From Bradyrhizobium sp. BRP22 (lineage in GTDB: Bacteria; Pseudomonadota; Alphaproteobacteria; Rhizobiales; Xanthobacteraceae), in contig NZ_JADYVX010000002.1 of the NCBI RefSeq assembly GCF_020194175.1, positions 124,001 to 188,000 of the forward strand: DNA of 64,000 bases, written 5' to 3'. The notes beneath the pieces are model-generated. The model saw only the letters and a program-made list of their open reading frames with translations. It had not been told where the DNA came from and made no database searches. Below are positions 31,762-40,175 of the stretch, piece after piece. A program made the translations under genes and the position numbers. Within the stretch, counting starts at the first letter, position 1; every line of letters begins with the position of its first letter.

Positions 31762-32700
31762 GTGCCCCAGACGGACGACCCGAAGCCGGACCAACCGCAC
31801 GGCATGAAACCCGCCGATGGCGATCTGGCTCGCGCCTATGAACGGATCAAGAGCGCCGAGGAAGATCTGGCGCGGCTGGACCGGTTGGTCTCCGGATTGG
31901 AGCACCGCGGTGACAGCCCACCTCCCCCGCAGGAAGGAACTGGTGCAGAGCCAAGCGGCGCTCCTGTGGACGCGGCGCCAACGTCGGAGAAGAACGAGGC
32001 TCGCCAGCCAGACCCGAAACGCGGCCGCCCCATGCTGCGAGTCCTCGTCGGCCTTCTGTTGGCGATAGGCATCGTTGGCGCAGCGTTCGCTGCGCGATAT
32101 GGCAATGAGGCCAAGGCGATCATGGCGCGATGGGCGCCGCAAGCCTCAGCGCCCCCGGCGGCATCCGAGCCTCGCGCGTCGACGAAATCGCTGATGGTCG
32201 AGGTCGCCGATGCCGGTGAACAGCCCTCCACGCCGTCTCCTTCGAGCCAGAAAGACGTGCCGGCGCCTTCCAGCAGCAAGGAAAGCAAGGACGTTCCGTC
32301 AGCCGGCGCGCCGCCACCAGCCAATTCGACCTCGGCCGATGTGGCACAATCGCTGAAGGCCATCGCGCAGGGCCTTGCGAACATCAACGAAAAGCTTGAG
32401 CAACTGAAGAGCAGTCACGACCAGACGCTTCGCGAGCATGCCGACTCCATTCAGCAGCTCAAGACGGCGCAGGAGCAAGGCGCCCGGGACAACGCGCGCA
32501 TCGCCGAGCAGGTGCAGGCGCTGCAAGCGCAGCTCGCCACTCTGTCCGCGAAAGCCGCCGCGCCAGGGGTGAAGAAGGAGACCGATGCGGCTGCGCGTCC
32601 GCGCCTGCCTGTAGCCACACCTCCGCGGCCCAGGCGGCCGCCACCGCCTTGGAGGCCGCCCCCGTATATGGCCGAACCCTGGGACGATCCCTATTGGTGA
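31762..32700 (+). CDS. Membrane-anchored coiled-coil, proline-rich protein
   Basis: About 312 residues. Order: a short helical segment (LARAYERIKSAEEDLARLDRLV), one membrane segment (MLRVLVGLLLAIGIVGAAFAARY), the motif AKAIMARWAPQ, a disordered Pro/Ser part, a coiled coil (SLKAIAQGLANINEKLEQLKSS... to about residue 265) and a proline-rich tail. The GTG at 31762 has GGAG 9 nt upstream; ATG 31747 is an alternative without a ribosome site. It has a clear paralogue at 44674-45615 with the same order of parts. Function unknown; an envelope scaffold is plausible. Confidence 0.72.
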   Translation: MPQTDDPKPDQPHGMKPADGDLARAYERIKSAEEDLARLDRLVSGLEHRGDSPPPPQEGTGAEPSGAPVDAAPTSEKNEARQPDPKRGRPMLRVLVGLLLAIGIVGAAFAARYGNEAKAIMARWAPQASAPPAASEPRASTKSLMVEVADAGEQPSTPSPSSQKDVPAPSSSKESKDVPSAGAPPPANSTSADVAQSLKAIAQGLANINEKLEQLKSSHDQTLREHADSIQQLKTAQEQGARDNARIAEQVQALQAQLATLSAKAAAPGVKKETDAAARPRLPVATPPRPRRPPPPWRPPPYMAEPWDDPYW

Positions 32701-32856
32701 GGTGCACGATCGTTCCGAGATCGCTACGCGCAATGCTGGCGTTCTCGGATCGCACGAGAAACGACACCAATCAGCGAGTACAAACGCTGAGTTTATTTTT
32801 GTCCGGCGCGCTGCTGCGTACATTCACTCCTGGAGCACACGCTAACGGAGGCAAGA

Positions 32857-33326
32857 ATGAAAACTTTCATTGCTTTATTGTCGACGATTTTCGTGCTGGT
32901 CGTTCCTGCACAGGCGTATTCAAGAACCGTTTTTGTCGGGAAAGTGCCCAGTGTCTGGCGTACGCCCAACGGTGCTGCCTTTTTGGAATTCCGGCACAAT
33001 CCCGATTCAAATCGCGTGTGGGTGTCAGCGACCCTGTGCGACAAATACGTCACCGGGGATTGGGCGGCATCCGACTGCAAACTCTACAACCAGCACAAAA
33101 TCAGAGTTGCCGGCCTTGTCTACATAGTTCGTCAGGCGCCATTCGCTTTGGCAGCCACGTCTGCGCATGGGTGGAAAATGGACCGGGGACGCCGATCTAT
33201 CGGCAGACAGGCGACTGCAAGCTCAACATCCACACTGTTCGCGCCGATTACGACAATGGGTTTGAGAGGTACTGGCGCCCGATGGATGTGATCACCATGC
33301 AACTGAATAATCCACGTGGCAGATAG
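32857..33326 (+). pseudogene. Secreted-protein gene disrupted by a frameshift
   Basis: The first frame encodes a signal peptide (MKTFIALLSTIFVLVVPAQA) and about 85 coherent residues up to VYIVRQAPFA. The following sequence in another frame continues coherently as GSHVCAWVENGPGTPIY...TGDCKLNIHTVRADYDNGFERYWRP to a stop at 33326. Joined, the two parts give a protein of about 155 residues with paired cysteines (LCDKY, SDCKL, HVCAW, GDCKL). The shift lies near 33140-33160. It may be a real pseudogene or a sequencing error. The first frame alone would end at 33291. Confidence 0.6.
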
Positions 33327-33380
33327 CACGTCGGCGGGTTACGCTTCCCTAACCCGCCCCACGCACTTCGCCTCGATGCG

Positions 33381-33650
33381 TCACGCCGCCTTGGCGGTCT
33401 TCTCCGGCGGAGCCGTTTCCATCGCGCGCATGTAGAGATCGAGCAGGCTTTCGCGTTCGTCGCGTTCCTCTTTATCCTCTTTCCGCAACTTGATGATTTC
33501 CTTGAGGATCTTCACATCGAAACCTTCGGCCTTGGCTTCCGAGAAGACCTCCTTCTTCTGCTCGTTCAACTCCTGCAATTCGGTGTCCAGATTCTCGATC
33601 CGCTCGACGAAGGAACGAATACGCCCGCCGGGAATAGTGATGTCAGACAT
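33381..33650 (-). CDS. gapR: GapR family nucleoid protein (DUF2312)
   Basis: An 89-residue protein with PGGRIRSFVERIENLDTELQELNEQKKEVF and ILKEIIKLRKEDKEERDE, the hallmark of GapR, which encircles overtwisted DNA and helps gyrase and topoisomerase IV ahead of replication and transcription. The mature protein is a coiled-coil tetramer/dimer. The ATG at 33650 (MSDITIPGG) is the family start; AGAGG lies before it. It is essential in Caulobacter; here the copy number is unknown. Confidence 0.9.
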   Translation of the reverse strand: MSDITIPGGRIRSFVERIENLDTELQELNEQKKEVFSEAKAEGFDVKILKEIIKLRKEDKEERDERESLLDLYMRAMETAPPEKTAKAA

Positions 33651-33909
33651 GGTGCCTCTTTGCTGAATGAGGTCGTGAAAATGACCGAAAAGAAATAACC
33701 AATGTGTTAACCTCAAAGCCTGCCGGAAGCAGCGCTCGCCCGACCAAACGCATGACGGATCAAGCCTCAGGCGAGTCGCCCGATCACGCGGCTTGAGTCG
33801 AATCCCCTGCATTCTCCGTAATTTCCCGATGGGGGATCACCCGGATTCTCCGCCGTCCTCACTGCTGCTATCGATAGAGCGTGAGGTCGCTTACCGCAGG
33901 AGGCGGAAC

Positions 33910-34140
33910 ATGGCTGAACTCTATTTCCATTGCTCTGACGCCGAACACGTTCTGATCGATGAATGCGGTCATGCCATGGACCTGGCCGAGGCGCGCGAGC
34001 ATGCAGAAGGCCTGGTGCGCGCCCTCATCATGACGCCCAGCGATGAAGATTGGCGGAGCTGGATCGTGCACGTCACCGATGAGCTCGGCGAGGAACACTT
34101 CGCCCTGCCGTTCACGTCCGTGCTTGGCAAATTGCACTGA
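33910..34140 (+). CDS. DUF6894-like small protein
   Basis: A 76-residue protein starting MAELYFHCSDAEHVLIDECG. The pattern 'YFH..D....IDE.G....L..A..HA..L' and the C-terminal IVHVTDELGEEHFALPF fit the DUF6894 group of small Rhizobiales proteins. AGGAGG lies 6 nt before the ATG, an ideal site that decides the start. Function unknown. Confidence 0.8.
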   Translation: MAELYFHCSDAEHVLIDECGHAMDLAEAREHAEGLVRALIMTPSDEDWRSWIVHVTDELGEEHFALPFTSVLGKLH

Positions 34141-34151
34141 GGCGACCCGCC

Positions 34152-34316
34152 ATGCGGCTCGCACACCCGTCCTGGAGACCGCTGCGCCGGCGCCTGAACG
34201 CGATCATCGCCGGCTGCCACAGGCTGATCGAAAGCGTCTGTAATCCCTACCGGCCCGAGCTTCATTACATGCGAGGACCCGGCCCGAAGTGGCAGGCGAG
34301 GCATCGGCCCCGGTAA
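34152..34316 (+). CDS. 54-residue basic small protein
   Basis: An ORF directly after the DUF6894-like gene (gap 11 nt), starting MRLAHPSWRPLRRRLNAIIAGC. It is Arg-rich and ends PGPKWQARHRPR. GAGGCG lies about 10 nt before the ATG. A terminator follows within 35 nt, which supports a two-gene transcript. No family recognised. Confidence 0.5.
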   Translation: MRLAHPSWRPLRRRLNAIIAGCHRLIESVCNPYRPELHYMRGPGPKWQARHRPR

Positions 34317-34349
34317 GGGCCGCCGACTCGCGATCTGAGCCCCCCATCA

Positions 34350-34378
34350 AAAAGCCCGCGACCAAGTCGCGGGCTTTT
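34350..34378 (+). terminator. Rho-independent terminator
   Basis: AAAAGCCCGCGAC-CAA-GTCGCGGGCTTTT, a perfect 13-bp stem. It can serve the upstream plus-strand genes and, because A-tracts flank the other side, also the convergent gene at 34406-34681. Confidence 0.9.
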
Positions 34379-34405
34379 GCTGTCACAGGGCTTTGGACGC
34401 GTCGC

Positions 34406-34681
34406 TCAGCGGGATGCGAGACCGGTTTCGGTCCGCGCGGCCGCCGTCGCCGCCCTTACCTTCGGGCGCGGGGTCAGGACGCTGAGCTGGTGCGGGGAAG
34501 CCGCCGAAGGGGCGACCTGCGGTTGCTCCTGGACATTCGCGGCTCCAAGCAGCCCGATTTGCACCGGCGAGATCGGCAGCCCCTTAACTGCGTAGGTCGG
34601 CAACTCCGCAGCGAAGCTGGCAGTGCCACCTGCGATCGAGATAGCGAGGGCGGCTGCGATGGTGAGGGAAGTCTTCTTCAC
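34406..34681 (-). CDS. Small secreted protein
   Basis: A 91-residue protein with a signal peptide (MKKTSLTIAAALAISIAGGTASFA) followed by AELPTYAVKGLPISPVQIGLLG, a pattern found in small Bradyrhizobium exported proteins, then a disordered basic tail. The start is GTG with GGAGA 7 nt upstream. Function unknown. Confidence 0.75.
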   Translation of the reverse strand: MKKTSLTIAAALAISIAGGTASFAAELPTYAVKGLPISPVQIGLLGAANVQEQPQVAPSAASPHQLSVLTPRPKVRAATAAARTETGLASR

Positions 34682-34880
34682 TGCAATTCTCCTGGGTAGG
34701 TTCGAAGGCAGGAGATAAGCATCCTATTGCGCTGCGGTATGCGCCTTGTTGCATTGCAACAATGCAGGATTGCGATCCGTTGCCTGGCGAAGCGATTTCT
34801 TTCGTCGCTCGCGCGCGGCACAGCATCGAATGGCTGAAATTTACGCCAAAACAGAATGCCCTTCTGGCCCCGCCTTCGAT

Positions 34881-34984
34881 CCTCATCCCGAGGAGCCGCG
34901 AAGCGGCGTCTCGAAGGATGGGCCGCGGGCGAGAGTGGGGCCTCATGGGTTCGAGACGGCGCTTTGCGCCTCCTCACCATGAGG
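34881..34984. repeat. REP-like inverted doublet
   Basis: CCTCATCCCGAGGAGCCGCG..., with the hairpin AGCCGC-GAA-GCGGC, is followed by an inverted imperfect copy ending CGCCTCCTCACCATGAGG with the hairpin GGCGC-TTT-GCGCC. The two units face each other across about 20 nt. I associate this sort of unit with intergenic repeats of Bradyrhizobium; that is from memory. Confidence 0.65.
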
Positions 34985-35326
34985 GTCTGAGAGCGCGCGG
35001 CGAGGCGAATTTAGCCAGCAATTCCAACGTGATTTGCTCCGTCCAGCCTTGCCGCAAAAAACATTCCGCTTCCGCCGTCGGGCAAATCAGCATTATGACT
35101 CCGCGCGTCTCACCCGAATGAGGGGCGGCTCGCGATCGTCACGAACGTTGCGGTGAGATGCGGTGGACGCGGGTGTTGCGACTGACGAGCGCGGCATCAG
35201 CGGACGGCGAAGTCGTGTGGTTCTGGCGCCCCGACGCTGGCGCTAAGTTCGCGGAGATGATCTGCGGGCGACGGTGGCAAGAAAGCCCGGTCACCGGGAA
35301 GAGCGCGAAGTAAGCCGTAAACCATC

Positions 35327-35430
35327 GCGCAGGGAAAGCCGGTGTGAATCGGTTGAACCTGTGGCCCTACCCCCGTGCTTTTTGCTGCACGGGGCCCACG
35401 GGTGCAACCAGCACCCGGCTTTCCCTGCGC
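35327..35430. repeat. Nested triple-hairpin repeat element
   Basis: Outer arms GCGCAGGGAAAGCCGG (35327-35342) and CCGGCTTTCCCTGCGC (35415-35430) are a perfect 16-bp inverted repeat. Inside lie CCCCGTGC (371-378) with GCACGGGG (387-394) and GGGTGC-AACCA-GCACCC (35400-35416). The whole can fold into a branched structure. I recall very similar sequences scattered through Bradyrhizobium genomes, where they are often mis-called as ORFs. Confidence 0.75.
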
Positions 35431-35516
35431 CCTCACTTCGACGAGAGGGCGGAAAGTGAAGCAAGACTCGGACGCCATGCGCCGCGAGAACGCGAACTCA
35501 CATCCTCACTCCACCG

Positions 35517-35650
35517 TCATGCCCGCGAAGGCGGGCATCCAGTAACCCGCGGCGTCTGGGCATAAGCACTGACGTCTCTGGAATACTGGATCGCCCGCCG
35601 GAGCCTGTCATCGGGCGGCCGTTCGGCCGACCCGGTGGCGGACGATGACA
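35517..35650. repeat. Long imperfect inverted repeat with REP-type hairpin
   Basis: ATGCCCGC-GAAG-GCGGGCAT (35519-35538) is a perfect 8-bp stem. TCCAGTA (35538-35544) pairs with TACTGGA (35584-35590), and TGTCATCG (35606-35613) with CGATGACA (35643-35650). This looks like a composite intergenic repeat. Confidence 0.6.
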
Positions 35651-35683
35651 GCGGAAAGCTGTTTGAAAATTGAATGGAATCCC

Positions 35684-36940
35684 TTACCGCGCCACCGGCC
35701 GGTCCTGATCGTACAGCACGCGGACGCGGATGGTGCCCTCGACAGCCCTCAGGTCGGCCAAAAGTCCCTCGCCCTCGCCGCCGACGACGTCCGTCTCGAG
35801 CACGACATAGCCGACTTCCGGATCGGTCTGCAGATACTGCGCGAGGATGTTGATGCCGTGGCGGGCGACGGCGTCGTTCACCTGGCGCAACACGCCGGGG
35901 ACGTTACGGTGGACGTGGATGAAGCGGGTGCCGGTGGGACGAGCCGGCAGTTGCACCTGCGGGAAGTTGACAGCCCCGAGGGTCGAGCCGACATCCGAAT
36001 AGTCGATCAGCTTGCGCGCGACCTCGCCGCCGATGCGGTCCTGGGCTTCCTCGGTGGAGCCGCCGATATGCGGGGTCAGGATCACGTTGGAAAGGCCCTG
36101 CAGCGGCGAGACGAAGCGGTCCGCGTTGGAAGCTGGCTCCACGGGGAAGACGTCGACGGCCGCGCCGGCGAGCCGGCCCTCGCCCAGCACGCGGGCCAGC
36201 GCCTCGAGGTCGACGACGGTGCCGCGCGAGTTGTTGATGAGGTAGGCGCCCTGCTTCATCTGCCGCAGCTCGCGCTCGCCGATCATGTTGGCGGTGGCCG
36301 GCGTCTCCGGCACGTGCAGGGAGACGACGTCGCTTGCCGCCAGCAATTCGTCCAGCGTCTCGACCGGTTCGGTGTTGCCGTGACGGAGCTTGTCGGTCTG
36401 GTCGAAGAAGATCACGCGCATGCCCATGGCTTCGGCGAGATTGGACAATTGCGAGCCGATATTGCCGTAGCCGACGATGCCGAGCGTCTTGCCGCGCACC
36501 TCGCGGCTGCCCTCCGCGGACTTGTCCCAGCCGCCGCCATGCGCCGCGACCGAGCGCGGGAACACCCTTCGAAGCAGCATCACCACCTCGGCGATGGTGA
36601 GTTCCGCCACGCTGCGGGTGTTGGAATAAGGCGCGTTGAACACAGGGATGCCGAGCCGCCGCGCCGCATCGAGATCGACCTGGTTGGTGCCGACCGAGAA
36701 GCAGCCGACCGCGATCAGCCGATCGGCCGCCTCGATCACATCGGCGGTGAGCTGGGTCCGGGAGCGGATGCCCAGCATATGCACGCCCGACAGCGCCCGC
36801 TTGAGCTCCTTGGCACCGAGCGCCTTCGGCAGGCGCTCGACCTCGGTATAGCCATTGGCGTTGAACAGGCGGACGGCGGATTCGTTCACGCCCTCCAGCA
36901 AGAGGACGCGGATCTTTTGCTTGGGCAGGGACAGGGGCAT
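35684..36940 (-). CDS. serA: D-3-phosphoglycerate dehydrogenase
   Basis: A 418-residue NAD-dependent enzyme that starts serine synthesis by oxidising 3-phosphoglycerate. It has the E. coli-type layout: substrate domain, Rossmann domain with GYGNIG (GIVGYGNIGSQLSN), catalytic H in LTPHIGGST with the partner Glu in FPVEPAS, Arg in NNSRGTVVD, and a C-terminal ACT domain (GTRFIHVHRNVPGVLRQVND...) for serine feedback. Length agrees with the 410-residue class. Cytoplasmic. Confidence 0.93.
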   Translation of the reverse strand: MPLSLPKQKIRVLLLEGVNESAVRLFNANGYTEVERLPKALGAKELKRALSGVHMLGIRSRTQLTADVIEAADRLIAVGCFSVGTNQVDLDAARRLGIPVFNAPYSNTRSVAELTIAEVVMLLRRVFPRSVAAHGGGWDKSAEGSREVRGKTLGIVGYGNIGSQLSNLAEAMGMRVIFFDQTDKLRHGNTEPVETLDELLAASDVVSLHVPETPATANMIGERELRQMKQGAYLINNSRGTVVDLEALARVLGEGRLAGAAVDVFPVEPASNADRFVSPLQGLSNVILTPHIGGSTEEAQDRIGGEVARKLIDYSDVGSTLGAVNFPQVQLPARPTGTRFIHVHRNVPGVLRQVNDAVARHGINILAQYLQTDPEVGYVVLETDVVGGEGEGLLADLRAVEGTIRVRVLYDQDRPVAR

Positions 36941-37069
36941 CGGTCGTCCGATCGTGGTCTGGCCGGGCCGATCATCGGAAATTTGCGCTGGCCCGGACGA
37001 GCGGACGGATATCCGCCCTCGCCGTCCGAGGCAACCGGAGAAAGCGCGTGCCGCCGCCTTGTGCTCCGG

Positions 37070-37276
37070 TCACCCGCCCAGCACGTTTCCCCAGCCGTCG
37101 AACACGAACTCGCGCCATGCGATCGCCCCGTCGGCGCGCGCGTTGCTGGAGCGGCGGAAGTCGTCGGCTTCGTCGCCGGTCCAGGTGACAATCTCGTCCG
37201 TGGCGCGGTCGTGCAGGACCGCCGGCTCGGACGGGTCGAAATACTTCATGGGATGCAGGGTCTCTTGAGCTGTCAT
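37070..37276 (-). CDS. Small conserved hypothetical protein
   Basis: A 68-residue protein starting MTAQETLHPMKYFDPSEPAVL and containing RATDEIVTWTGDEADDFRRSS, then IAWREFVFDGWGNVLGG. It looks like a conserved small Bradyrhizobium protein of unknown role. ATG at 37249 (MKYFDPSE) is an equally possible start; neither has a strong ribosome site. The frame upstream to 37381 is unlikely. Confidence 0.6.
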   Translation of the reverse strand: MTAQETLHPMKYFDPSEPAVLHDRATDEIVTWTGDEADDFRRSSNARADGAIAWREFVFDGWGNVLGG

Positions 37277-37444
37277 GGCCCGACAACGCCTTGGAGACCA
37301 GGAAAGTTGCGCTCCATCGATCACATGCATCGCGACTACAACGGTAACGCCATCGATCAGGCACCGAGGGCTTGCAGTCATCGCAATGCCTCAATCAGCT
37401 CCAAAGCCTGCCAGCGATCCGACAGATTGGGCGAGTTATCCAAA

Positions 37445-38305
37445 GTGTCCCTGCAATTCGAACTTGATCGGCAGCAGAGCGGCTCGATCGGCACGAGTGC
37501 CCTCGTCGTCGCGGCGGCGTTGCGCTGGACGACGATCGCCCTTGTGGCCGCGGTCTGGATCAGCGCGGCGATCTTCGGCTGCTATATCGTGGCAATCTAT
37601 CTCGGCGCGCTGGCGGATGGAAATCTCGATCAATGGAACCGGGACCTGCCGCGCCTTTACGATCCGCATTCGTGGATGGCAACGATGGGGATCGGGCTGC
37701 ATTTTGCGGCCGGCACGGTGCTGCTCCTGCTTGGGCCATTGCAGCTGATCAGGGCCGTGCGGGCGAGCGCGCCGGCGTTTCATCGCTGGGTCGGCCGGCT
37801 CTATGCATTGTCCGCGCTCATGGCGGGGTTGGGCGGGCTGGCTTTTATCGCCGTGCAGGGCACGATCGGCGGGACGCCGATGAATATCGGTTTCAGCCTC
37901 TATGGCGCGCTCACGGCGATCGCCGCCGTGGCAACCTTCTGGCATGCGCGCATGCGACGCTTCGAGCAGCATCGCGCCTGGGCGATCCGGCTGTTTGCGC
38001 TGGTGATCGGATCATGGCTCTACCGGATGGATTACGGCTTCTGGCATTTGCTCGGCCACAACATGGGTCATACGCCCACGTTCGATGGCGGCTTCGACGT
38101 CGTGATGGCCTTCTTTTTCTACATTCCCAATCTGATCATAGCAGAAGCCTTCATCCGCGCGCGCCGGCACCGCTCGCCCAGCTATGTCAAACTGGGAGCG
38201 GCAATTTGCATGGGCCTCGGCGCGGCGTTCATCGCAGTGAGCACGTATTATTTCACCGCCTTGCACTGGGGACCGAGGATTGTGCAGAGGCTTCTGACAT
38301 TGTGA
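37445..38305 (+). CDS. DUF2306 family membrane protein
   Basis: About 286 residues with seven or eight hydrophobic segments. LRWTTIALVAAVWISAAIFGCYIV begins the membrane part, and GIGLHFAAGTVLLLLGPLQLI, FHRWVGRLYALSALMAG, FEQHRAWAIRLFALV and MDYGFWHLLGHN are typical of DUF2306. His residues in the helices could bind heme or metal. I chose GTG 37445; the 886-codon frame from 35645 is mostly antisense to serA. A terminator follows 40 nt after the stop. Function unknown. Confidence 0.78.
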   Translation: MSLQFELDRQQSGSIGTSALVVAAALRWTTIALVAAVWISAAIFGCYIVAIYLGALADGNLDQWNRDLPRLYDPHSWMATMGIGLHFAAGTVLLLLGPLQLIRAVRASAPAFHRWVGRLYALSALMAGLGGLAFIAVQGTIGGTPMNIGFSLYGALTAIAAVATFWHARMRRFEQHRAWAIRLFALVIGSWLYRMDYGFWHLLGHNMGHTPTFDGGFDVVMAFFFYIPNLIIAEAFIRARRHRSPSYVKLGAAICMGLGAAFIAVSTYYFTALHWGPRIVQRLLTL

Positions 38306-38347
38306 CGGAGCGCGCTCGGCCCGGTGGCTTCAACTCCGCCCAGAGAA

Positions 38348-38382
38348 AAGACCGGCGGGCGTTACGCCGCCGGTCTTCTCTT
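38348..38382 (+). terminator. Rho-independent terminator
   Basis: AAGACCGGCGG (38348-38358) pairs with CCGCCGGTCTT (38367-38377), followed by a T-containing tail. Confidence 0.8.
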
Positions 38383-38698
38383 GCAGCTGCCGGCTCCCGG
38401 AGTCCGGTTCCGCTGCAGATTGCCGTGCCCTTAGGCTGACCGCGATAAGTTTAATAAAGTCCTAACAAAGCAAGAGTGGGCCAGATCACACTCTACCGGC
38501 AACCCCTCGGCGCACAGAACCGGCGCTCACGTCACCGAAAAATTACGGAGCCGTTCATTGCGCGATGAGTCGCATGATGCATTCGCGCATCACTGCACAT
38601 TGTTTGCGCGCCGCGCTTAACCATTGCGCGTTGCTTGTCTTAGGGAACCACCGACTCAGTGCTACCATGCAGTGCATACCGAAACAGGAGCGCTTCGG
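38383..38698. other. Intergenic region
   Basis: About 315 bases. It includes an AT-rich part (GATAAGTTTAATAAAGTCC near 38444). I see no gene or named signal. Confidence 0.4.
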
Positions 38699-38941
38699 AT
38701 GCCTTGCTACAGCTTTGATCTCGTCATTGGTGAAGAGTTCAAAAATCAGGGCTCGATCATCCTCGAGGACCTGCACGTTGCCTCCGACAGAGCCGACCAA
38801 CTCGCCAACGAGCTCTCACAAGTCAAACCCGAATTGAAATCGAGAGGCTGCGCGGTTCGCGTCACCGACATCGACAACGTGGAGCTCTATCGCACGCCAC
38901 TCGATCCAATTCCGGCGTGGCGCTCCGCAAGGAGGATGTGA
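38699..38941 (+). CDS. DUF6894-like small protein
   Basis: An 80-residue protein starting MPCYSFDLVIGEEFKNQGSI. It resembles the small DUF6894-type proteins: an N-terminal beta strand, EDLHVASDRADQLANELS as helix, and VRVTDIDNVELYRTPLDPIPAW. AGGAG lies 7 nt before the ATG. Function unknown. Confidence 0.7.
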   Translation: MPCYSFDLVIGEEFKNQGSIILEDLHVASDRADQLANELSQVKPELKSRGCAVRVTDIDNVELYRTPLDPIPAWRSARRM

Positions 38942-39046
38942 GTAACAACACGTTCTAAACCGCATGAAGGCGGACGGCGCGAACGCGATCCGCCTTCGTC
39001 TGAAAAGGCCGGCGGCTCACACTATGCCAGCCGGACTGCTACTACA

Positions 39047-39289
39047 TCACTGTCTGGAAACGTGACGCCTCGCGGACGGGCGCGCGTGTCGCACCGGAGG
39101 CGCCGCAACCGACAGGTCGACACGGCCGACGGACGCCAGTGCGTTCTGCGGGTACGAATTAGAGCCGACGCCGAGGCTCTGATAGAATGCCTGCGCGCCA
39201 GGCTCCTGCACCGCCTGTTGCGCAACCACTGGAGTTGCGACCACGGCCGATACCAACGCAACCGCGCTAAACAGTTTGAACCTAGTCAT
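39047..39289 (-). CDS. Small secreted protein
   Basis: An 80-residue protein with a signal peptide (MTRFKLFSAVALVSAVVATPVVA) and a mature part QQAVQEPGAQAFYQSLGVGSNSYPQN. The Q-E-P-G-x-x-x-F motif recurs in the secreted protein at 40176-40535, so both belong to a related group. The C-terminus is Arg-rich. Function unknown. Confidence 0.7.
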   Translation of the reverse strand: MTRFKLFSAVALVSAVVATPVVAQQAVQEPGAQAFYQSLGVGSNSYPQNALASVGRVDLSVAAPPVRHARPSARRHVSRQ

Positions 39290-39812
39290 TGCCTATTCCC
39301 CTTTCGATTGACCAAACCAATAGCGTTTGAATTCGCCAACGTTTCGAAGTCGTCGTGGCGTTCGCACGTGCACATAGCGATCAGGCGCTCACGTTCAATC
39401 GAATGATGATCATCATTTAAAAACATCATCGTGATCGGGCGCCACGGGCCCGTGAGCTCGACGAGGTCGAGGCATCCGCCTTGCGCGTCATTGGAAGAAT
39501 CTTCGCCGTGACGGCGGCCTGCGAAACCAGGCCTTCCTGATCGGGGACTGAAATAGAATGATCTTCCCAGACACCGACTGCCGCTGCACGCCTTAGTCCG
39601 CCGAGCCGACTCTCTTGCGATTTCGATCGGCCGTTCACGAGTTGCTGAGCTGCTAGCCAGCTGTACGACGCGATCACGCGTTGGCTGTATGGCGCGCTAT
39701 CATTCTCGCATTCGACGCAATAAGCGCACCGTCCACCGCGAACGGTGCATGGCCGCGCGAGTTGCGGACACGGAATTCGCAGGGTGAATTAGCGTGAGCG
39801 TAATCTGCCAGA
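39290..39812. other. Intergenic region with a 16-bp palindrome
   Basis: About 520 bases. AATGATGATCATCATT at 39402-39417 is a perfect palindrome 113 nt upstream of the secreted-protein gene start. A minus-strand frame from 39677 to 39426 (83 codons, GTG start) lacks a ribosome site and known motifs, so I do not call it. Confidence 0.5.
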
Positions 39813-39980
39813 TCAAGCGGCCAACAATCGATCGAACTCCGCTGGGGCGTACGATTTCCCCTCTTCGTCCGTGATCACCACCTGCCAGCCAGCGCTGGCG
39901 AACACGCGCGCCTTGGCGACGATGATCAATGAACTCTGGCGTTCGACCCTGACCTTCTCGTTGTCGCGTTCTGCGATCAT
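39813..39980 (-). CDS. Small conserved hypothetical protein
   Basis: A 55-residue protein: MIAERDNEKVRVERQSSLIIV, then ASAGWQVVITDEEGKSYAPAEFDRLL. It looks like a conserved Bradyrhizobium family in which the sequence '...WQVVITDEEGK' is diagnostic. A TTG at 39992 with AAAGGGA before it is an alternative start with a better ribosome site. Function unknown. Confidence 0.68.
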   Translation of the reverse strand: MIAERDNEKVRVERQSSLIIVAKARVFASAGWQVVITDEEGKSYAPAEFDRLLAA

Positions 39981-40128
39981 CCTGTAGGACAAATTCTTTA
40001 TCCCTTTGCGCCTGTTCCGTCCTTGCCAATAGCCAATAGGCTTTGGCCGCAATTCGCCCGGAACGTGACGATTTGATGGAACTCGCCAACGCGCCTTCGG
40101 CCGACGGGTGCATAGCGGAAGCGGCAAC

Positions 40129-40154
40129 AAAAAAGCGGCCCCTTGGGGGCCGCT
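40129..40154 (-). terminator. Rho-independent terminator of the gene at 40176-40535
   Basis: AGCGGCCCC (40134-40142) pairs with GGGGCCGCT (40146-40154) across TTG. Read on the minus strand it is followed by TTTTTT. Confidence 0.85.
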
Positions 40155-40175
40155 CTCCTGTCGCCACTCCGTTCC

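Larger units (their letters stand above)
34682..35683. other. 1-kb intergenic island of repeats
   Basis: No convincing gene lies in this kilobase. It contains three separate folded repeat elements (34881-34984, 35327-35430, 35517-35650). ORFs here are Arg/Pro-rich translations of repeats and lack ribosome sites. Confidence 0.7.

Noticed and set aside
35197-35478. A 93-codon minus-strand ORF
   Set aside because: It is the translation of the triple-hairpin repeat and its flanks, without ribosome site.
35645-37444. A long plus-strand frame antisense to serA that continues into the DUF2306 gene
   Set aside because: Only the part after about 37445 has membrane-protein character; the rest is shadow of serA.
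39426-39677. 83-codon minus-strand ORF
   Set aside because: GTG start without ribosome site, Ser/Arg-rich tail and no recognised motif.
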